Shown here: piece after piece, positions 1 to 10,676 of the stretch
How positions within the stretch are numbered: the first letter of the stretch is position 1
How the letters are laid out: each line of letters opens with the position of its first letter
DNA from: Entrophospora sp. SA101
Lineage: Eukaryota > Glomeromycota > Glomeromycetes > Entrophosporales > Entrophosporaceae
Direction of reading: 5' to 3'
DNA length: 64,000 nucleotides
NCBI GenBank assembly: GCA_958430865.1
Contig: CAUDNR010003469.1
Span: 1 to 64,000, forward strand
Notes under the pieces: generated by a model
The model's input: only the letters and a program-made list of their open reading frames with translations
Database searches by the model: none
Told to the model about the DNA's origin: nothing
Program-made: the position numbers and the translations under genes

Positions 1-64
1 TGGCGGCATTACAAATGAATGAATATTTTTTATTATTTTTGAGAATGGAATTTGATTGGCTCAA

Positions 65-107
65 GCCGGCTAAGCCGGCTAAGCCGATAAATTTCTTAGC
101 CGGCTAA
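65..107. repeat. GCCGGCTAA short repeat cluster
   Basis: GCCGGCTAA occurs twice in direct tandem, followed by GCCG. A further palindromic TTAGCCGGCTAA lies about 15 bases on. This is a GC-rich island in otherwise AT-rich DNA and could fold into a hairpin. Function unknown. It recurs in copy B at 29229-29271. Confidence 0.6.
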
Positions 108-855
108 CATCACTATGTGTGACTAATTAATAAAAAATAATTAGTGAATAAATTTTTTGCTCAACACAACGAATAAAACAAAAATATTGATATAATAATA
201 ATATGACTGACTTAATATCGATGCTCAGTACAATATATACACACCTCGCATTTGAATATAACGTGTAAAGCCAAATCATACATAGGACGTCATTTCGGCA
301 CTATGTGTCTCAACTCTCGAATTCAAATGCAACATAAAAAGCAAACCGATGCACCAATTTTTGGAGGTAGCGGGTCTATTTATATGTTTTTGTTGTAATC
401 CATTAGACTACTCGATCAATGCACCATCTCATGAATATTCTATTTTTATAAAGATTGCATCATTGATCATGAATACATGATAGGTTGTTAAGATGCTTTG
501 CATTCGGTGCTAATCTTGATGCTCCAAACGAATATATGTGTATGTGATTGATGTCGTGTGATTTTATGATATTATGACCCCAGAGCCATAACGCTAATCT
601 GTATTTCACAAAACTCACTGTTACGTTTTCATTTAAAAACTTGTTATAAATAAAACTAATATTTGTTAAAAGTTTTTTGGGGTGCGTTCTGCAGCTGCAG
701 ATATTTTTTTTTTATATTTTTTTTTATTATATATATATTTATATATATATATATATATATAACGCGATTAAATTTGTCGAAATCCTTTTTTTTTAAAAAA
801 AATAACAAATCAACAAAATTACATACTGAAATTAATAAATTTTATTTCTCCAAAA
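108..855. other. Intergenic, upstream of BTB-TLDc gene 1
   Basis: No convincing gene. The sequence is AT-rich, with a TA-dinucleotide run at about 728-762 and a T run followed by an A run just before the first ATG. A 73-codon open frame at 663-884 is low-complexity and overlaps the start of the next gene, so it is not called. Confidence 0.5.
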
Positions 856-2499
856 ATGTCATCAATAAACTTTTCATCTTTTGAAAATATCACAACACTG
901 ATTAGTAATCTTATTGATTCCAACAAAGATGCTTTACCTTTAAAACATATCAGTAAGCTTGTAAATGATCTAACAAATTTATTGATTGATTCAAATTTTT
1001 ATGATGTAGAAATTAAAATTGGAGTAGACAAAAAAATTTTTAAGGCTCATTCAAACATCTTGAAAGCAAGATCTTCATACTTTAAGGCAGCCTTATCAAA
1101 TAACTGGATTAAAAGGTCTGAAAATGGTATCATTTTATTTGAAAAAGAAAATATATCTTCAAGTGTATTTGAAGTTCTTTTAATGTAAGATTAATTTATT
1201 TATTTAGTTTAATTTGTTAAATAATTTATTAAATGATTTTTTTTTTTTTTGAAAAAATTTCTAAATTATTAACATTACTTTTATTATTATATTGTTTTTT
1301 TTTCAAGGTATATTTATAATGGAATTATTAATATTAATAATTTAAATTTTTTTGAAATTGTTGAACTTCTTATGGCAAGTGATGAATTAGATTTTAATGA
1401 ATTAGTTGATGAATTACAAAATTACATTATTACAAATGAAGAAAAATGGATTCAACATTGTTTATATTATCTTTATCAAATTTCATCAATACATCAATCA
1501 TTTGGCACACTTAAAGATTACTTTGAAAAAATGATCAATAAAAAACCAGGATCATTTTTAAAATCATCAGATTTTAAAAATATTGATAAACCTATGCTCA
1601 AATTTTTATTAGAAAAAAATTATTTAGGAGTAGATGAAATTGATGTTTGGGATCATATCATTCAGTGGGGAATTGGGCAAATTAAAAATTTGGAGGAAAA
1701 AAAAAATATTTCAGAGTGGAGTGAAGTTGATTATGAAGAGTTAAAAAATATATTAGAAGATATTATTCCTCTAATTCGATTTCAGGATATCACCAATGAA
1801 AACTTTACTGATAAAATTATGCTATATCAAAAACTTTTTCCTAAGGTATTTTGGAATAACCTATTATGTTATTATTTAGTTCCTAATAGACAACAATATG
1901 CTTTACAATTATTACCATCAAGAATTCCAAAAATTGAATCATTGATAATCAATCACAAGCTTACTTTGCTTTTTGCTAGTTGGATTGTTAAAAAAAACAC
2001 ACAATATACTTTATTAAGAGATGTCAAATATGAGTTTAAGCTTTTATATCGTAGTAGTAGAGACGGTTTAAATGAAGTTATATTCCATCAAAAATGTGAT
2101 AATATTAACAGAACTCTTGTAGTTGCTAGAATGCAAAATTCTGATCAGATAATTGGTGGTTATAATCCACTTAATTGGAATGGAGGTGATGTTTTTGGGG
2201 AGTTCAAAAGAACAACTGACAGTTTTATATTTAACATTAGTAATATAAATGATATTAATACTGCACAATTTAGTTATGTTGTTAATAATGATTATGATCA
2301 TGCAATTTATTGTGCCAATGGTTCTTTACCTGTTTTTGGTGATGTCAAAAAGATTAGGTTTAAAACTGATAGTACTATTAGTATTGGTACTAATTTTAGT
2401 TATACTGATAGAGGAGAGACTTATAATGACATCAATATAGTAGATGGTAGTAGATATGACGAATTAGAAGTTTTTCAAATAATTATGAAATTAAAATAG
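856..2499 (+). CDS. BTB-BACK-TLDc domain protein 1
   Basis: Two exons, 856-1184 and 1308-2499, joined by a 123-nt GTAAGA...CAAG intron, give an unbroken 506-residue protein. The N-terminal half is a BTB/POZ domain (about residues 42-150) with the family signature FKAHSNILKARSSYF. A BACK-like helical linker follows (about 155-300). The C-terminal 190 residues are a TLDc domain with the characteristic GGYNPLNW and FGDVKKIRF elements. BTB proteins of this build commonly act as cullin-3 adaptor candidates, and the family is greatly expanded in Glomeromycotina; the substrate cannot be inferred here. A paralogue lies 0.8 kb downstream in the same orientation, with an almost identical exon 1 and intron but a clearly diverged exon 2. 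The start is the first ATG of the conserved exon. Confidence 0.92.
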
Positions 2500-2607
2500 T
2501 ATTTCTTGAATAACAATTCAATGTTATTTTTTTATTATTATAGTTATGTGTAATATTTAAACTACTACATAATAGTATTAATTATTTTTAAATTGAATAT
2601 TTTTTTT

Positions 2608-2790
2608 GTAATAAAAAAATCAGGTTCATTATTTTATATCAAATTCATCTGTGGTGTTGGTTCATATTTAACTAAAAGTAAATTTTATTTATTTTTTCTT
2701 AAAATTATTTCCAAAATTTAATTGACATATCAGAGTTTATAACCATAAAAAATTATCATTATAAGATAAAAAGTTAGAATCAAAAACATC
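2608..2790 (-). pseudogene. Relic of the 3' end of the multipass membrane gene
   Basis: This stretch aligns with 5180-5400, which holds the last two exons of the membrane gene at 5139-6704. The final-exon motif KYEPTP and the terminal DFFIT are visible on the minus strand, but the frame between them is broken by indels and a stop. It sits directly behind BTB gene 1, just as the intact membrane gene sits behind BTB gene 2. The ancestral duplication unit therefore appears to have been one BTB-TLDc gene plus the tail of this membrane gene. Confidence 0.7.
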
Positions 2791-3294
2791 AGATACTGTG
2801 CTACATTCCAAATTGCATGAGAAGATATGATAATGGGTAGTGATGATGACGACAACTAATGTACTTTAAGATTAGGATAGCAAATATGTAAACTAATTTA
2901 ATAAATTCTTTGCAAAGGCCTCGGACATTCATTGTTGTTTCTGTGTTCATTTCCTCCAGAAATGTTCTATTAAAAGTGAAAAAATTTGTTGTGATAAAAT
3001 CATTGATTCCCACCAAAGAAAGAATTAGAGCTCCAATTAGATCATTTTTGAATTTATCTTAAATGATTTTCTGTATATCAAAAAAGTTTGATTTTCCAAA
3101 TTCCTTGATACAAATGTAATTTATTGATTGCACTTTCTTTCCTGCATATTATTCATTATCCGTTATATATAATTTATTTTGGTTTCCTTTTCCTCCTTCT
3201 CTCTGTGCGCTTATTTAAAATTACTATTGACAAATTAAGAAATAAATTGATTACATGTGACACTGTTCAATAATAATAATAAATTTCTCCAAAA
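2791..3294. other. Intergenic spacer between the two BTB-TLDc genes
   Basis: No gene supported. A 71-codon minus-strand frame at 2801-3016 has no recognisable features. The sequence shares only the last ~17 bases before the ATG (ATTTCTCCAAAAATG) with the 5' flank of BTB gene 1. Confidence 0.5.
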
Positions 3295-4949
3295 ATGTCA
3301 TCAATAAGTTTTTCATCTTTTGAAAATATCACAACACTGATTAGTAATCTTATTGATTCCAACAAAGATGCTTTACCTTTAAAACATATCAGTAAGCTTG
3401 TAAATGATCTAACAAATTTATTGATTGATTCAAATTTTTATGATGTAGAAATTAAAATTGGAGTAGACAAAAAAATTTTTAAGGCTCATTCAAACATCTT
3501 GAAAGCAAGATCTTCATACTTTAAGGCAGCCTTATCAAATAACTGGATTAAAAGGTCTGAAAATGGTATCATTTTATTTGAAAAAGAAAATATATCTTCA
3601 AGTGTATTTGAAGTTCTTTTAATGTAAGATTAATTTATTTATTTAGTTTAATTTGTTAAATAATTTATTAAATGATTTTTTTTTTTTTTGAAAAAATTTC
3701 TAAATTATTAACATTACTTTTATTATTATATTGTTTTTTTTTTTCAAGGTATATTTATAATGGAATTATTAATATTAATAATTTAAATTTTTTTGAAATT
3801 GTTGAGCTTCTTGTGGCAAGTGATGAATTAGATTTTAATGAACTAGTTGATGAATTACAAAACTACATTATTACAAATGAAAAATGGATTCAACATTACT
3901 TATATTATCTTTATCAAATTTCATCAATACATCAATCATTTAATACACTTAGAGTTTACTTTGAAAAAGTAATTAATGACAAACCAGAGTTATTTTTAAA
4001 ATCATTGGATTTTAAAAATATTGATAAACCTATGCTTAAGTTTTTATTAGAAAAAGATGATTTAGAAGTAGATGAAATTGATGTTTGGGATCATATCATT
4101 CAGTGGGGAATCAGACAAATTAAAAATTTGGAGGAAAAAAAAAATATTTCAAAGTGGGAATGGAGTGAAGTTAATTATAAAGAATTAAAAAATATACTAG
4201 AAGATATTATTCCTTTGATTCGATTTCAGGATATCACCAATGAAAACTTTACTGATAAAGTTATGCCATACCAAAAACTTTTTTCTGAGGTTTTCTGGAA
4301 CAACTTATTATGTTATTATTTGGTTCCTAATAGACAACAATATGCTTTAAAATTATTACCATCAAGAAATCCAAATATTGAATTAAAAAGTTCAAAAATT
4401 GAATCATTGATAATCAATCAAAAGCTTACTTTGCTTTTTGCTAGTTGGATTGATAAAAAAAACACACCATACACTTCATTAAGGGATGTCAAATATGAGT
4501 TTAAGCTTTTATATCGTAGTAGTAGAGATGGTTTAAATGAAGCTATATTCCATCAAAAATGTGATAATATTAACTGTACTCTTGTAGTTGCTAGAATGCA
4601 AAATTCTGATCAGATAATTGGTGGTTATAATCCACTTAATTGGAATGGAGGTAATTTTTTTGGGGAGTTCAAAAGAACAACTGACAGTTTTATATTTAAC
4701 ATTAGTAATAGAAATGATTTTAATACTGCACAATTTAGTTATGTTGTTAATTATGATTATGATCATGCAATTTGTTGTACCCCTTATTTTTTACCTATTT
4801 TTGGTGATGTCAAAAATATTAGGTTTAAAACTGATGGTAGTATTAGTATTGGTAATAGAAATAGAGTTCCAAGGACTTATAATGACATCAATCTAGTAGA
4901 TAATAGTAGATATGATGAATTTGAAGTTTTCCAAATAATTGTGAATTGA
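3295..4949 (+). CDS. BTB-BACK-TLDc domain protein 2
   Basis: Two exons, 3295-3623 and 3749-4949, give a 509-residue protein with the same BTB (about 42-150), BACK-like and TLDc (about 320-509) order as its neighbour. Exon 1 differs from that of gene 1 by two adjacent bases (Asn5 to Ser) and the intron only by a homopolymer length. Exon 2 carries many substitutions and several codon indels: a single Glu missing after ITNE, extra residues at KWEWSE, and an ELKSSK insertion. The abrupt change in identity suggests recent gene conversion of the 5' portion. Its role as a ubiquitin-ligase adaptor or TLDc stress protein is inferred from family membership only. Confidence 0.92.
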
Positions 4950-5138
4950 TTAATTAAAACTAAAATAATATAACTTATTAATAATGTAATATTTCTTGAA
5001 GGGTAAAACTTTTAAATAATTATATATTAGATTATCAAATGAATAAACGTGGTCACAAGGCCTCACTTAGCATTAAAAAAAAAAACAAAATATATTATTT
5101 CCTCAATGTCATTTTTATTATTTATAATCATGTTACAA

Positions 5139-6704
5139 TCAAACAATATTATTATTATAGCTATAGTTATGAGCATTTTTTGTAATAAAAAAATCAGGAT
5201 CATTATTTTTATATTGAAATTCATCTGGTGTTGGTTCATATTTAACTAAAAAGTAAAAATAATTTAATTATTTTTTTTTCTTGATATAAAATAATATATG
5301 TATGAATCAACAAACACACATATGAACGGAAAAAGACACTCACTATAAAATCCAAGATTATTTCCAAAATTTAATTGACAGATTAAAGTATTATAACTTG
5401 CTAGACCCATAAAAATCAATGTAATTATCACTGTATAAAAACATAGAAAATTAAATTAAAAAAAAAAAAAAAAATTTAATAAAAAAAAGTACTAATTTAT
5501 TTACCTATGACAAGATTAGTTTGAAAAAATATATCAAAATTAATACATTCTTGTACAGATTCATAATAATTATCACAATATCTAAATGTCCACCATCCCA
5601 TAAAAATGGCTTGACATAAATTACTTATATGAAACGTGACCAACATTCTATTATTTTCATTTCTAACCTATATTAATAACAGGTAGTGTTAGTTATGGTA
5701 TGAAAAAATTAATATAATATATATATATATATAAGTACTTACGCCAATAACCATTAAAATCAAATAGACAACTAGTAAAGCGTTGAACGGAATCAGGTTC
5801 AAAAAATCGAAAGGTCGAGAACTAGCTTTAAGGTTATTTAATGATTCATCCCATTCTAGAATCGAATAGATAACAGACCACATTCCTGTCAAGATTACTA
5901 TACCATGAAGAATTGGAAATTGCCGTTGATATTTTGCATGCATTTCTAAATTTTAAAAATATCGTTTAGCCATTAGAACTTGTATGATTTATATGGCCAC
6001 TTTTTAGTTTATTATTATTGGGTTGCTTACGTTTTATTTTCACGTTTTTAGTCAATTCATATTCGGAAACTATGGGCCATATTCTAAATAAATATTTCGT
6101 GTGAAAAATTTTAAAAAATAATTATTAGACTTTCTTCCAAAAATAATTAATTTCTCGCTTACTTCTCTTTCCATAAATAATAAATAATCCAAAGATACCA
6201 GATTTGTAACAATGACAAGAATGATAATAGAAAGATGCCGCTTAGTTTGAATGATGAACAATTAGCGCCACAATAATTCGGCATGAAATTAAAGACGAAT
6301 ATCCCCATTATTATCGGGACCATATTTACTATAGTATATACAATGCTGTGTAATATTGTTTTCTCGTGAAACTTTTTTGGAAAAGTAAAGAAAAATAAAT
6401 AAAAAAATTAGTTATCATTGAAAACTTTGAGAAGTTGAGCATAGATTTTTTCCGTGTCAAACAATATATATATCAATAAAATATTTACAACTATAAATCC
6501 TGAACTTATAGGAAACAAGACCATCAGGAAGAAAGCTGAGTTGTGATTTAATTTACGTGAAAGTATTAAAAAACTTAACAACATTATGGAATATCCAATC
6601 ATGTGTATTATATAAGTGATTAAGAATAAATTTTCATATTTATTATCGTATTCTTTCAGCCACTTAAATTTATTGAGGTTGATTTTACTAATATTGAATT
6701 TCAT
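5139..6704 (-). CDS. Seven-exon multipass membrane protein, family not recognised
   Basis: Manual splicing on the minus strand gives exons 6704-6426, 6371-6163, 6083-6031, 5945-5743, 5667-5505, 5430-5344 and 5245-5139. All have GT donors and AG acceptors, all phases agree, and the total is 1101 nt, encoding 366 residues. About eight hydrophobic segments are visible, e.g. ITYIIHMIGYSIMLLSFLIL, SGFIVVNILLIYILF, VNMVPIIMGIFVF, LLSFLSLLQIWYLWIIYYL, GIVILTGMWSVIYSIL and NALLVVYLILMVIG. The tail is hydrophilic and ends in an Asn/Tyr-rich stretch. The start ATG (MKFNISKINL) was chosen because the longer upstream frame only reads through a TGAA microsatellite. Function unknown. A broken copy of its 3' end lies at 2608-2790. 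Confidence 0.75.
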
Positions 6705-6750
6705 TTTTTTAAAAAATATGGGCGAAAGAAAAAAAGACAAACGAGTTAAA

Positions 6751-6789
6751 TGAATGAATGAATGAATGAATGAATGAATGAATGAATGA
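6751..6789. repeat. (TGAA)n microsatellite
   Basis: About ten tandem TGAA units lie 47 bases upstream of the membrane-gene start, in its presumed 5' leader, and between two divergently transcribed loci. Unit number is the same in copy B (35915-35953). Confidence 0.95.
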
Positions 6790-6886
6790 TTAAGAAATTG
6801 TATAAAAAAGAAGACACTAATGATTATATAAATCAATATCTTCTAAGGACCAGCCAATTTCTTAATCTTTTTGAGAAAAAAGAAAA

Positions 6887-7135
6887 ATGAAAAATTTCAG
6901 TAATTATTTTATTATTTATCATTTTATAACCATGAAAATTGCAGCACGAAAATTTATTTGTTTGTTAATCATTACTATATATGGAAACAAAGAAAATTTC
7001 AATATAGTTTTTTGTGAAATCCAAATATCTCCACAAAGAATTTTATTTTTTGATTTGTTGATTGTCTTTTTCCTATTATATTTTTTAACGCGTTTTTTTT
7101 CGAACCAATATTATGACGATGGTAATGAATACTAA
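6887..7135 (+). CDS. Small hydrophobic open frame, doubtful
   Basis: An 82-codon frame rich in Phe, Ile and Leu, with two hydrophobic stretches (around residues 20-32 and 52-68). Its last 23 bases overlap the start of the Asn-rich gene P in another frame. It could be a small membrane protein, an upstream open frame in the leader of gene P, or chance in AT-rich DNA. No family recognised. Confidence 0.2.
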   Translation: MKNFSNYFIIYHFITMKIAARKFICLLIITIYGNKENFNIVFCEIQISPQRILFFDLLIVFFLLYFLTRFFSNQYYDDGNEY

Positions 7136-8153
7136 TAAAAATATTATGAAAAAGGTTAATAATAATAATAGGTCTGAACTTGGCGAATTTCCAGCACCTC
7201 TATCATCACTTTCATCAGTTTATTATGAAGATAAAAACAAATTAATCAAAGCCCAATTAAATCGTATCCACTTTTGGTCAAGAAATTCGTCTTCACTGCC
7301 AGCACCTCTACCACAATTACAATCATCATCTTCGTCTTCAAAATCAGCATTATCCGGAAATAACCAATTGACAGCTTCTAGTTTCTCAGATATTGGATTA
7401 CTATTTAGATATGATTCACAACAAATTTCCATATGTATTCATAAAATGAGGGAAGAGATCGTGATACCGTTTAGTGAAATTGTCGAGTGTAGATTTATTG
7501 ATGAGAGACAAATGATGATGAGTCTGAGACCTAGCTTTGTGAGACGTGTGAGTATTTAAATATATTTCATTTATTATATAAGGTGTAAACATTATTTACT
7601 CATCTCATAATATTAATAATCTTGATAGTGTTACACTCATAGTACAAAATATCCATACAAGAAAGAACCTAAAACCTTGAATCATAATGAAGCATTATCA
7701 TCAATAAGAATGACAATCAATGATTATTTTTCAAACGTGGAATATTTATTAATTAAAACATATCATAAATTAGAATTAGAAGTTTTCAATGTTGAAGGAT
7801 TTGCTACAGCAAACATTAATACTAACATTAATGTTGATACTAATAATAATAATACAACTATTAGTGTTAATACTAATGATGATCATAGTAATGACAACGA
7901 TGGTAATGACAATAACAACAATGATAATAACGATAATGATGATGATAATAATAATAATGTTAGTAGAGGCGATGATAATGCTGAAAAGGAATTATCACAA
8001 AAACAAAAACAACAAGAACAACCAAATTTACATGAAATTGATTTATTCTTCTCGTCAACACCTTCATCACCATTATCTTCAAAATTACAGGAACCATTGA
8101 AACCTATGATTCTAAACAATTCTACAACAAAATCTTTGTCAATCAAAATTTAA
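7113..8153 (+). CDS. Asn/Asp-rich protein P, family not recognised
   Basis: Exons 7113-7547 and 7629-8153, joined by an 81-nt intron with a GTGAGT donor, give 319 residues in one frame. The N-terminal ~95 residues are Ser/Pro-rich and low-complexity. The middle (about 95-200) looks folded, with conserved-looking GLLFRYDSQQISICIH and IPFSEIVECRFIDERQMM. A long Asn/Asp/Thr tract follows (about 205-255), then a polar tail. The exon 2 start is supported by the open frame continuing upstream of KTLNHNEALSSIRM to the acceptor. A truncated relative lies at 14279-14460. Function unknown; the low-complexity tract suggests a nuclear or regulatory protein, but this is a guess. Confidence 0.65.
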
Positions 8154-8784
8154 AATTTATATTTTCATAAATGTTAACGCTACATTATTGTATTTTATAG
8201 TTATTTTCATAATGTATTGATATTATAGTTATTCTTATAATTATTGAAAAAAATTTTTGGTTATATGTTGGTAGAATTTAAAAAATAATTTTATTAATAT
8301 TTTAGTAGAATTAAAAAATAATCTTTGATATATATATTATTATTATTGTTAAAATAGGATCATGTGATTTGGAAAAAAGCATTCAATTAACAAGTTTACA
8401 AATGAGGAAGCAAAGTGAGCCATCAAGATTTTCATTTACGCTTCCCATAATTTCTTTTATCCTTTTGCTTTATAGTTTCTTGATATTACACAACATCACC
8501 TTCTTGTTTAAAATACCTCCAAGCAATATTCCTTTTTTTACTTCCTCTTCACAAATCATTTATTTTTCATGATTAACAGTATTTAAATCATTCAAAAACG
8601 ATGGTGCTTTTAGGCTTAGAGCAGGACTAATACACAAATATAACAATCATGATTGTCTTAATATATTAATTTCTGATTGCATAATCTTTTGATAGGTAAA
8701 AATGAAAAACAATTTTATTTATTTATTACGTTGATAATTAATTGAAAACAAATTTTCTAATGATTTTTTTTTTACATACTTTTT
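8154..8784. other. Intergenic between gene P and the Pif1 relic
   Basis: No firm gene. A 67-codon plus-strand frame (8369-8572) begins with a coding-looking stretch (KSIQLTSLQMRKQSEPSRFS) directly after an AG and then becomes hydrophobic. It could be a stray exon remnant. Copy-specific substitution at 8597 (A here, G at 37761). Confidence 0.4.
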
Positions 8785-9436
8785 TTACAGGTATTTTTTT
8801 ATTACATCTATTCTTTTAAGCCATTTTGGTTCAAGAGATTTATTTAACCTTTTGTACTCATCAATAACATGTCTATGTAATCAAAATCAAAAGATAATAT
8901 ATCCAGAGAATCCCCCACAAAGGTGCCCTACTCATCGCCACATATATCTATCATGTGGTGAACATATTTTCATCAATGGATACAGTTGAGTGTGGTAGTG
9001 TAAGGCCTTGTGTCTTGTGAACAGTGAGTGCAAATGCATTCTGAATTGGGAATTGCCTCCTGGATGCTGGTATTCCATTGATAGTGAAGTATGTGATTTC
9101 TCTTTGAACATTTATCTTTACAATATTGTTAGCTGTGGGTAAAGTAACCTCAACATTATCATCATCAATTACCTTGGTGATTACTCCTATTGTCCCATTA
9201 CATACTCCATGTTCAAACAATTTATTGTTTAGGAACATTATGCGAGCACCTCCAACAAACATCATAAAAGAATCCTTTTGTATATCCTGGATCATGATGT
9301 CTTTGTTGGAATTAAAGGCCCTGAATGTAAAGTCCAAAAAATCATCATTGTCAAGTCTTGAAGTTGCCATACCATTCAAAACATTAGATACACTCGCAGA
9401 CTTTACAAATGCGATTGTAGATAAGATGGAAGGCAT
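8785..9436 (-). pseudogene. Pif1-type helicase C-terminal relic (doubly nonsense copy)
   Basis: The frame carries the C-terminal part of a Pif1/RecD-like DNA helicase: GGARIMFLNN, then NAFALTVHKTQGLTL, then the IYVAMSR motif of motif VI. Only about 200 residues remain and no Walker A region is present upstream. After MSRA the family continuation is recoverable only in other frames (DSLDILSFDFDYI, then EYKRLNKSLEPKWLKRIDV), so at least two frameshifts exist in both copies. In this copy two adjacent codons before IYVAMSR are TGA TAG, where copy B has GGA CAG. Such fragments usually come from Helitron-related or other multi-copy Pif1 genes. Confidence 0.85.
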
Positions 9437-9610
9437 AATTATTTATGAGTTTTATTTTTTATTTTTTTTAAATATGATTTAAATTATTTCGTGAGTATCA
9501 AATATTTTCTTTGCATCTAGTAGTTCATTTGCTTAACCTTTTTATACAACCTTTCTTCACTAACCAAATCGTAAAAATCAGTAATTCAATGAATGGCAGC
9601 ACAAGAAACA

Positions 9611-9930
9611 TATGTTAATGTAGACATGACAATAAATGCATCCACATGTGAAAAAAAAAAAGAAAGACAAAAGGTGTAAAAATAAACACATAGTTGCATA
9701 AGTACATGTTCTTAACAATTTCGAACACGTTGATTGACAGCAACAACAATCAATGATGGGCGAAGGAACACATGTTAACATTGCAGCATGGATAACATGA
9801 CAATAAACATATCCACACAGCATAAAAAAAAGAAAGATGTATGGCGTAAAAATAAACACGTAGTTGCATATGTACATGTTCTTAACAAATTAGAACACAT
9901 TGAATGTTTACCAATGATTTCATAACAAAC
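9611..9930. repeat. Two diverged ~170-bp direct repeats
   Basis: The stretch ACATGACAATAAA...CATAGTTGCAT..GTACATGTTCTTAACAA starting near 9625 recurs with substitutions and indels from about 9795. Both units are followed by a GTTGATTGA motif (9729 and 9934). It encodes nothing recognisable; the Cys-rich minus-strand frames across it are a by-product of the repeat. It lies next to the Pif1 relic and may belong to the same inserted element. Confidence 0.65.
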
Positions 9931-9984
9931 ACGTTGATTGATCAGATAATGGTTCACAGCCATGATCTCATGCACCTGAATCAA

Positions 9985-10676
9985 GAATCAATGGATAAGT
10001 GTAGATCTCAAATTGAGGTGCATTTGTTGGTTGGAACTTAAAATTGTTGAACTTTTCATTAAAAACCAATGCAAAAACATGTTTTCTTGCCATAAAAAAA
10101 AATGCTCAGAAGGTCCAAAATCATGTTTTATTGTCAATTTTCACAACAATTAGTTTAAAAGTTAGTTGTTAAGTAATTTCCGGCCAATTAAAAAAATTGT
10201 AATTTTGGTTTTTCTTATCCGATGATTCTTGATGTTTTTGATGAGTACACAAAGAAATAGATAATAATAATAATTAGATACATGTGAAATTCTTGACATT
10301 CTAATACGTGTTAATTATTTATTCAAATTTTAAAATTAATTTGTGGCTATGGAAAAAAGTAAACAGGTTTTCACAGACCACAAACTTATAAAAAATCACC
10401 TATATAAATGAACTATGCTCTCTGTTCTCTCTTCTCTCTCCTTTCTTCTCTTCTCTGCAAGTTTATAAGAAATTAAATCTTTGCCGTATATACTACTCTA
10501 ATATGCCAGAATAAGAAAAAACTGAAGATCTGATTGAAATATGGAAACGATTTCAAAAATCTGCGAAAAAAATTACGAGTTTTGGCAAGCAATAGTGACA
10601 CGACGAGCATTCAATCTTTTATTTGTGTTAATAATTAAATAATTAAGAAAATTTTTATCATTGTAATTCTCTATTA
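9985..10676. other. Intergenic with pyrimidine tract
   Basis: No intact gene. A CT-rich tract at about 10420-10458 is followed at 10503 by ATGCCAGAATAAG and then a short coding-looking frame (EKTEDLIEIWKRFQKSAKKI, about 10517-10596) broken from that ATG by a stop. This may be a tiny gene remnant. Confidence 0.35.

Noticed and set aside
663..884. 73-codon plus-strand frame ahead of BTB gene 1
   Set aside because: It is mostly Phe/Ile/Tyr from T runs and TA repeats and overlaps the true start of the BTB gene in another frame.
5689..5943. Separate small membrane gene starting MHAKYQRQ
   Set aside because: The phase and acceptor at 5945 join it in frame to upstream exons, so it is exon 4 of the larger membrane gene.
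6751..6789. CRISPR-like regular repeat
   Set aside because: It is a tetranucleotide microsatellite with no spacers, in a eukaryotic genome.
6408..6836. 142-residue reading starting MIYIIISVFFF with [12 protein letters not shown]
   Set aside because: The N-terminal part only translates the TGAA microsatellite. The real start is the internal MKFN, and the apparent C-terminus NDN lies in an intron of the seven-exon gene.
7883..8146. Leu/Ser-rich minus-strand frame opposite gene P
   Set aside because: It is the antisense of the Asn/Asp tract.
9578..9984. Cys-rich minus-strand frames resembling small secreted proteins
   Set aside because: Both frames follow the diverged direct repeat. The apparent Cys pattern repeats because the DNA repeats, with no signal peptide or conserved spacing.
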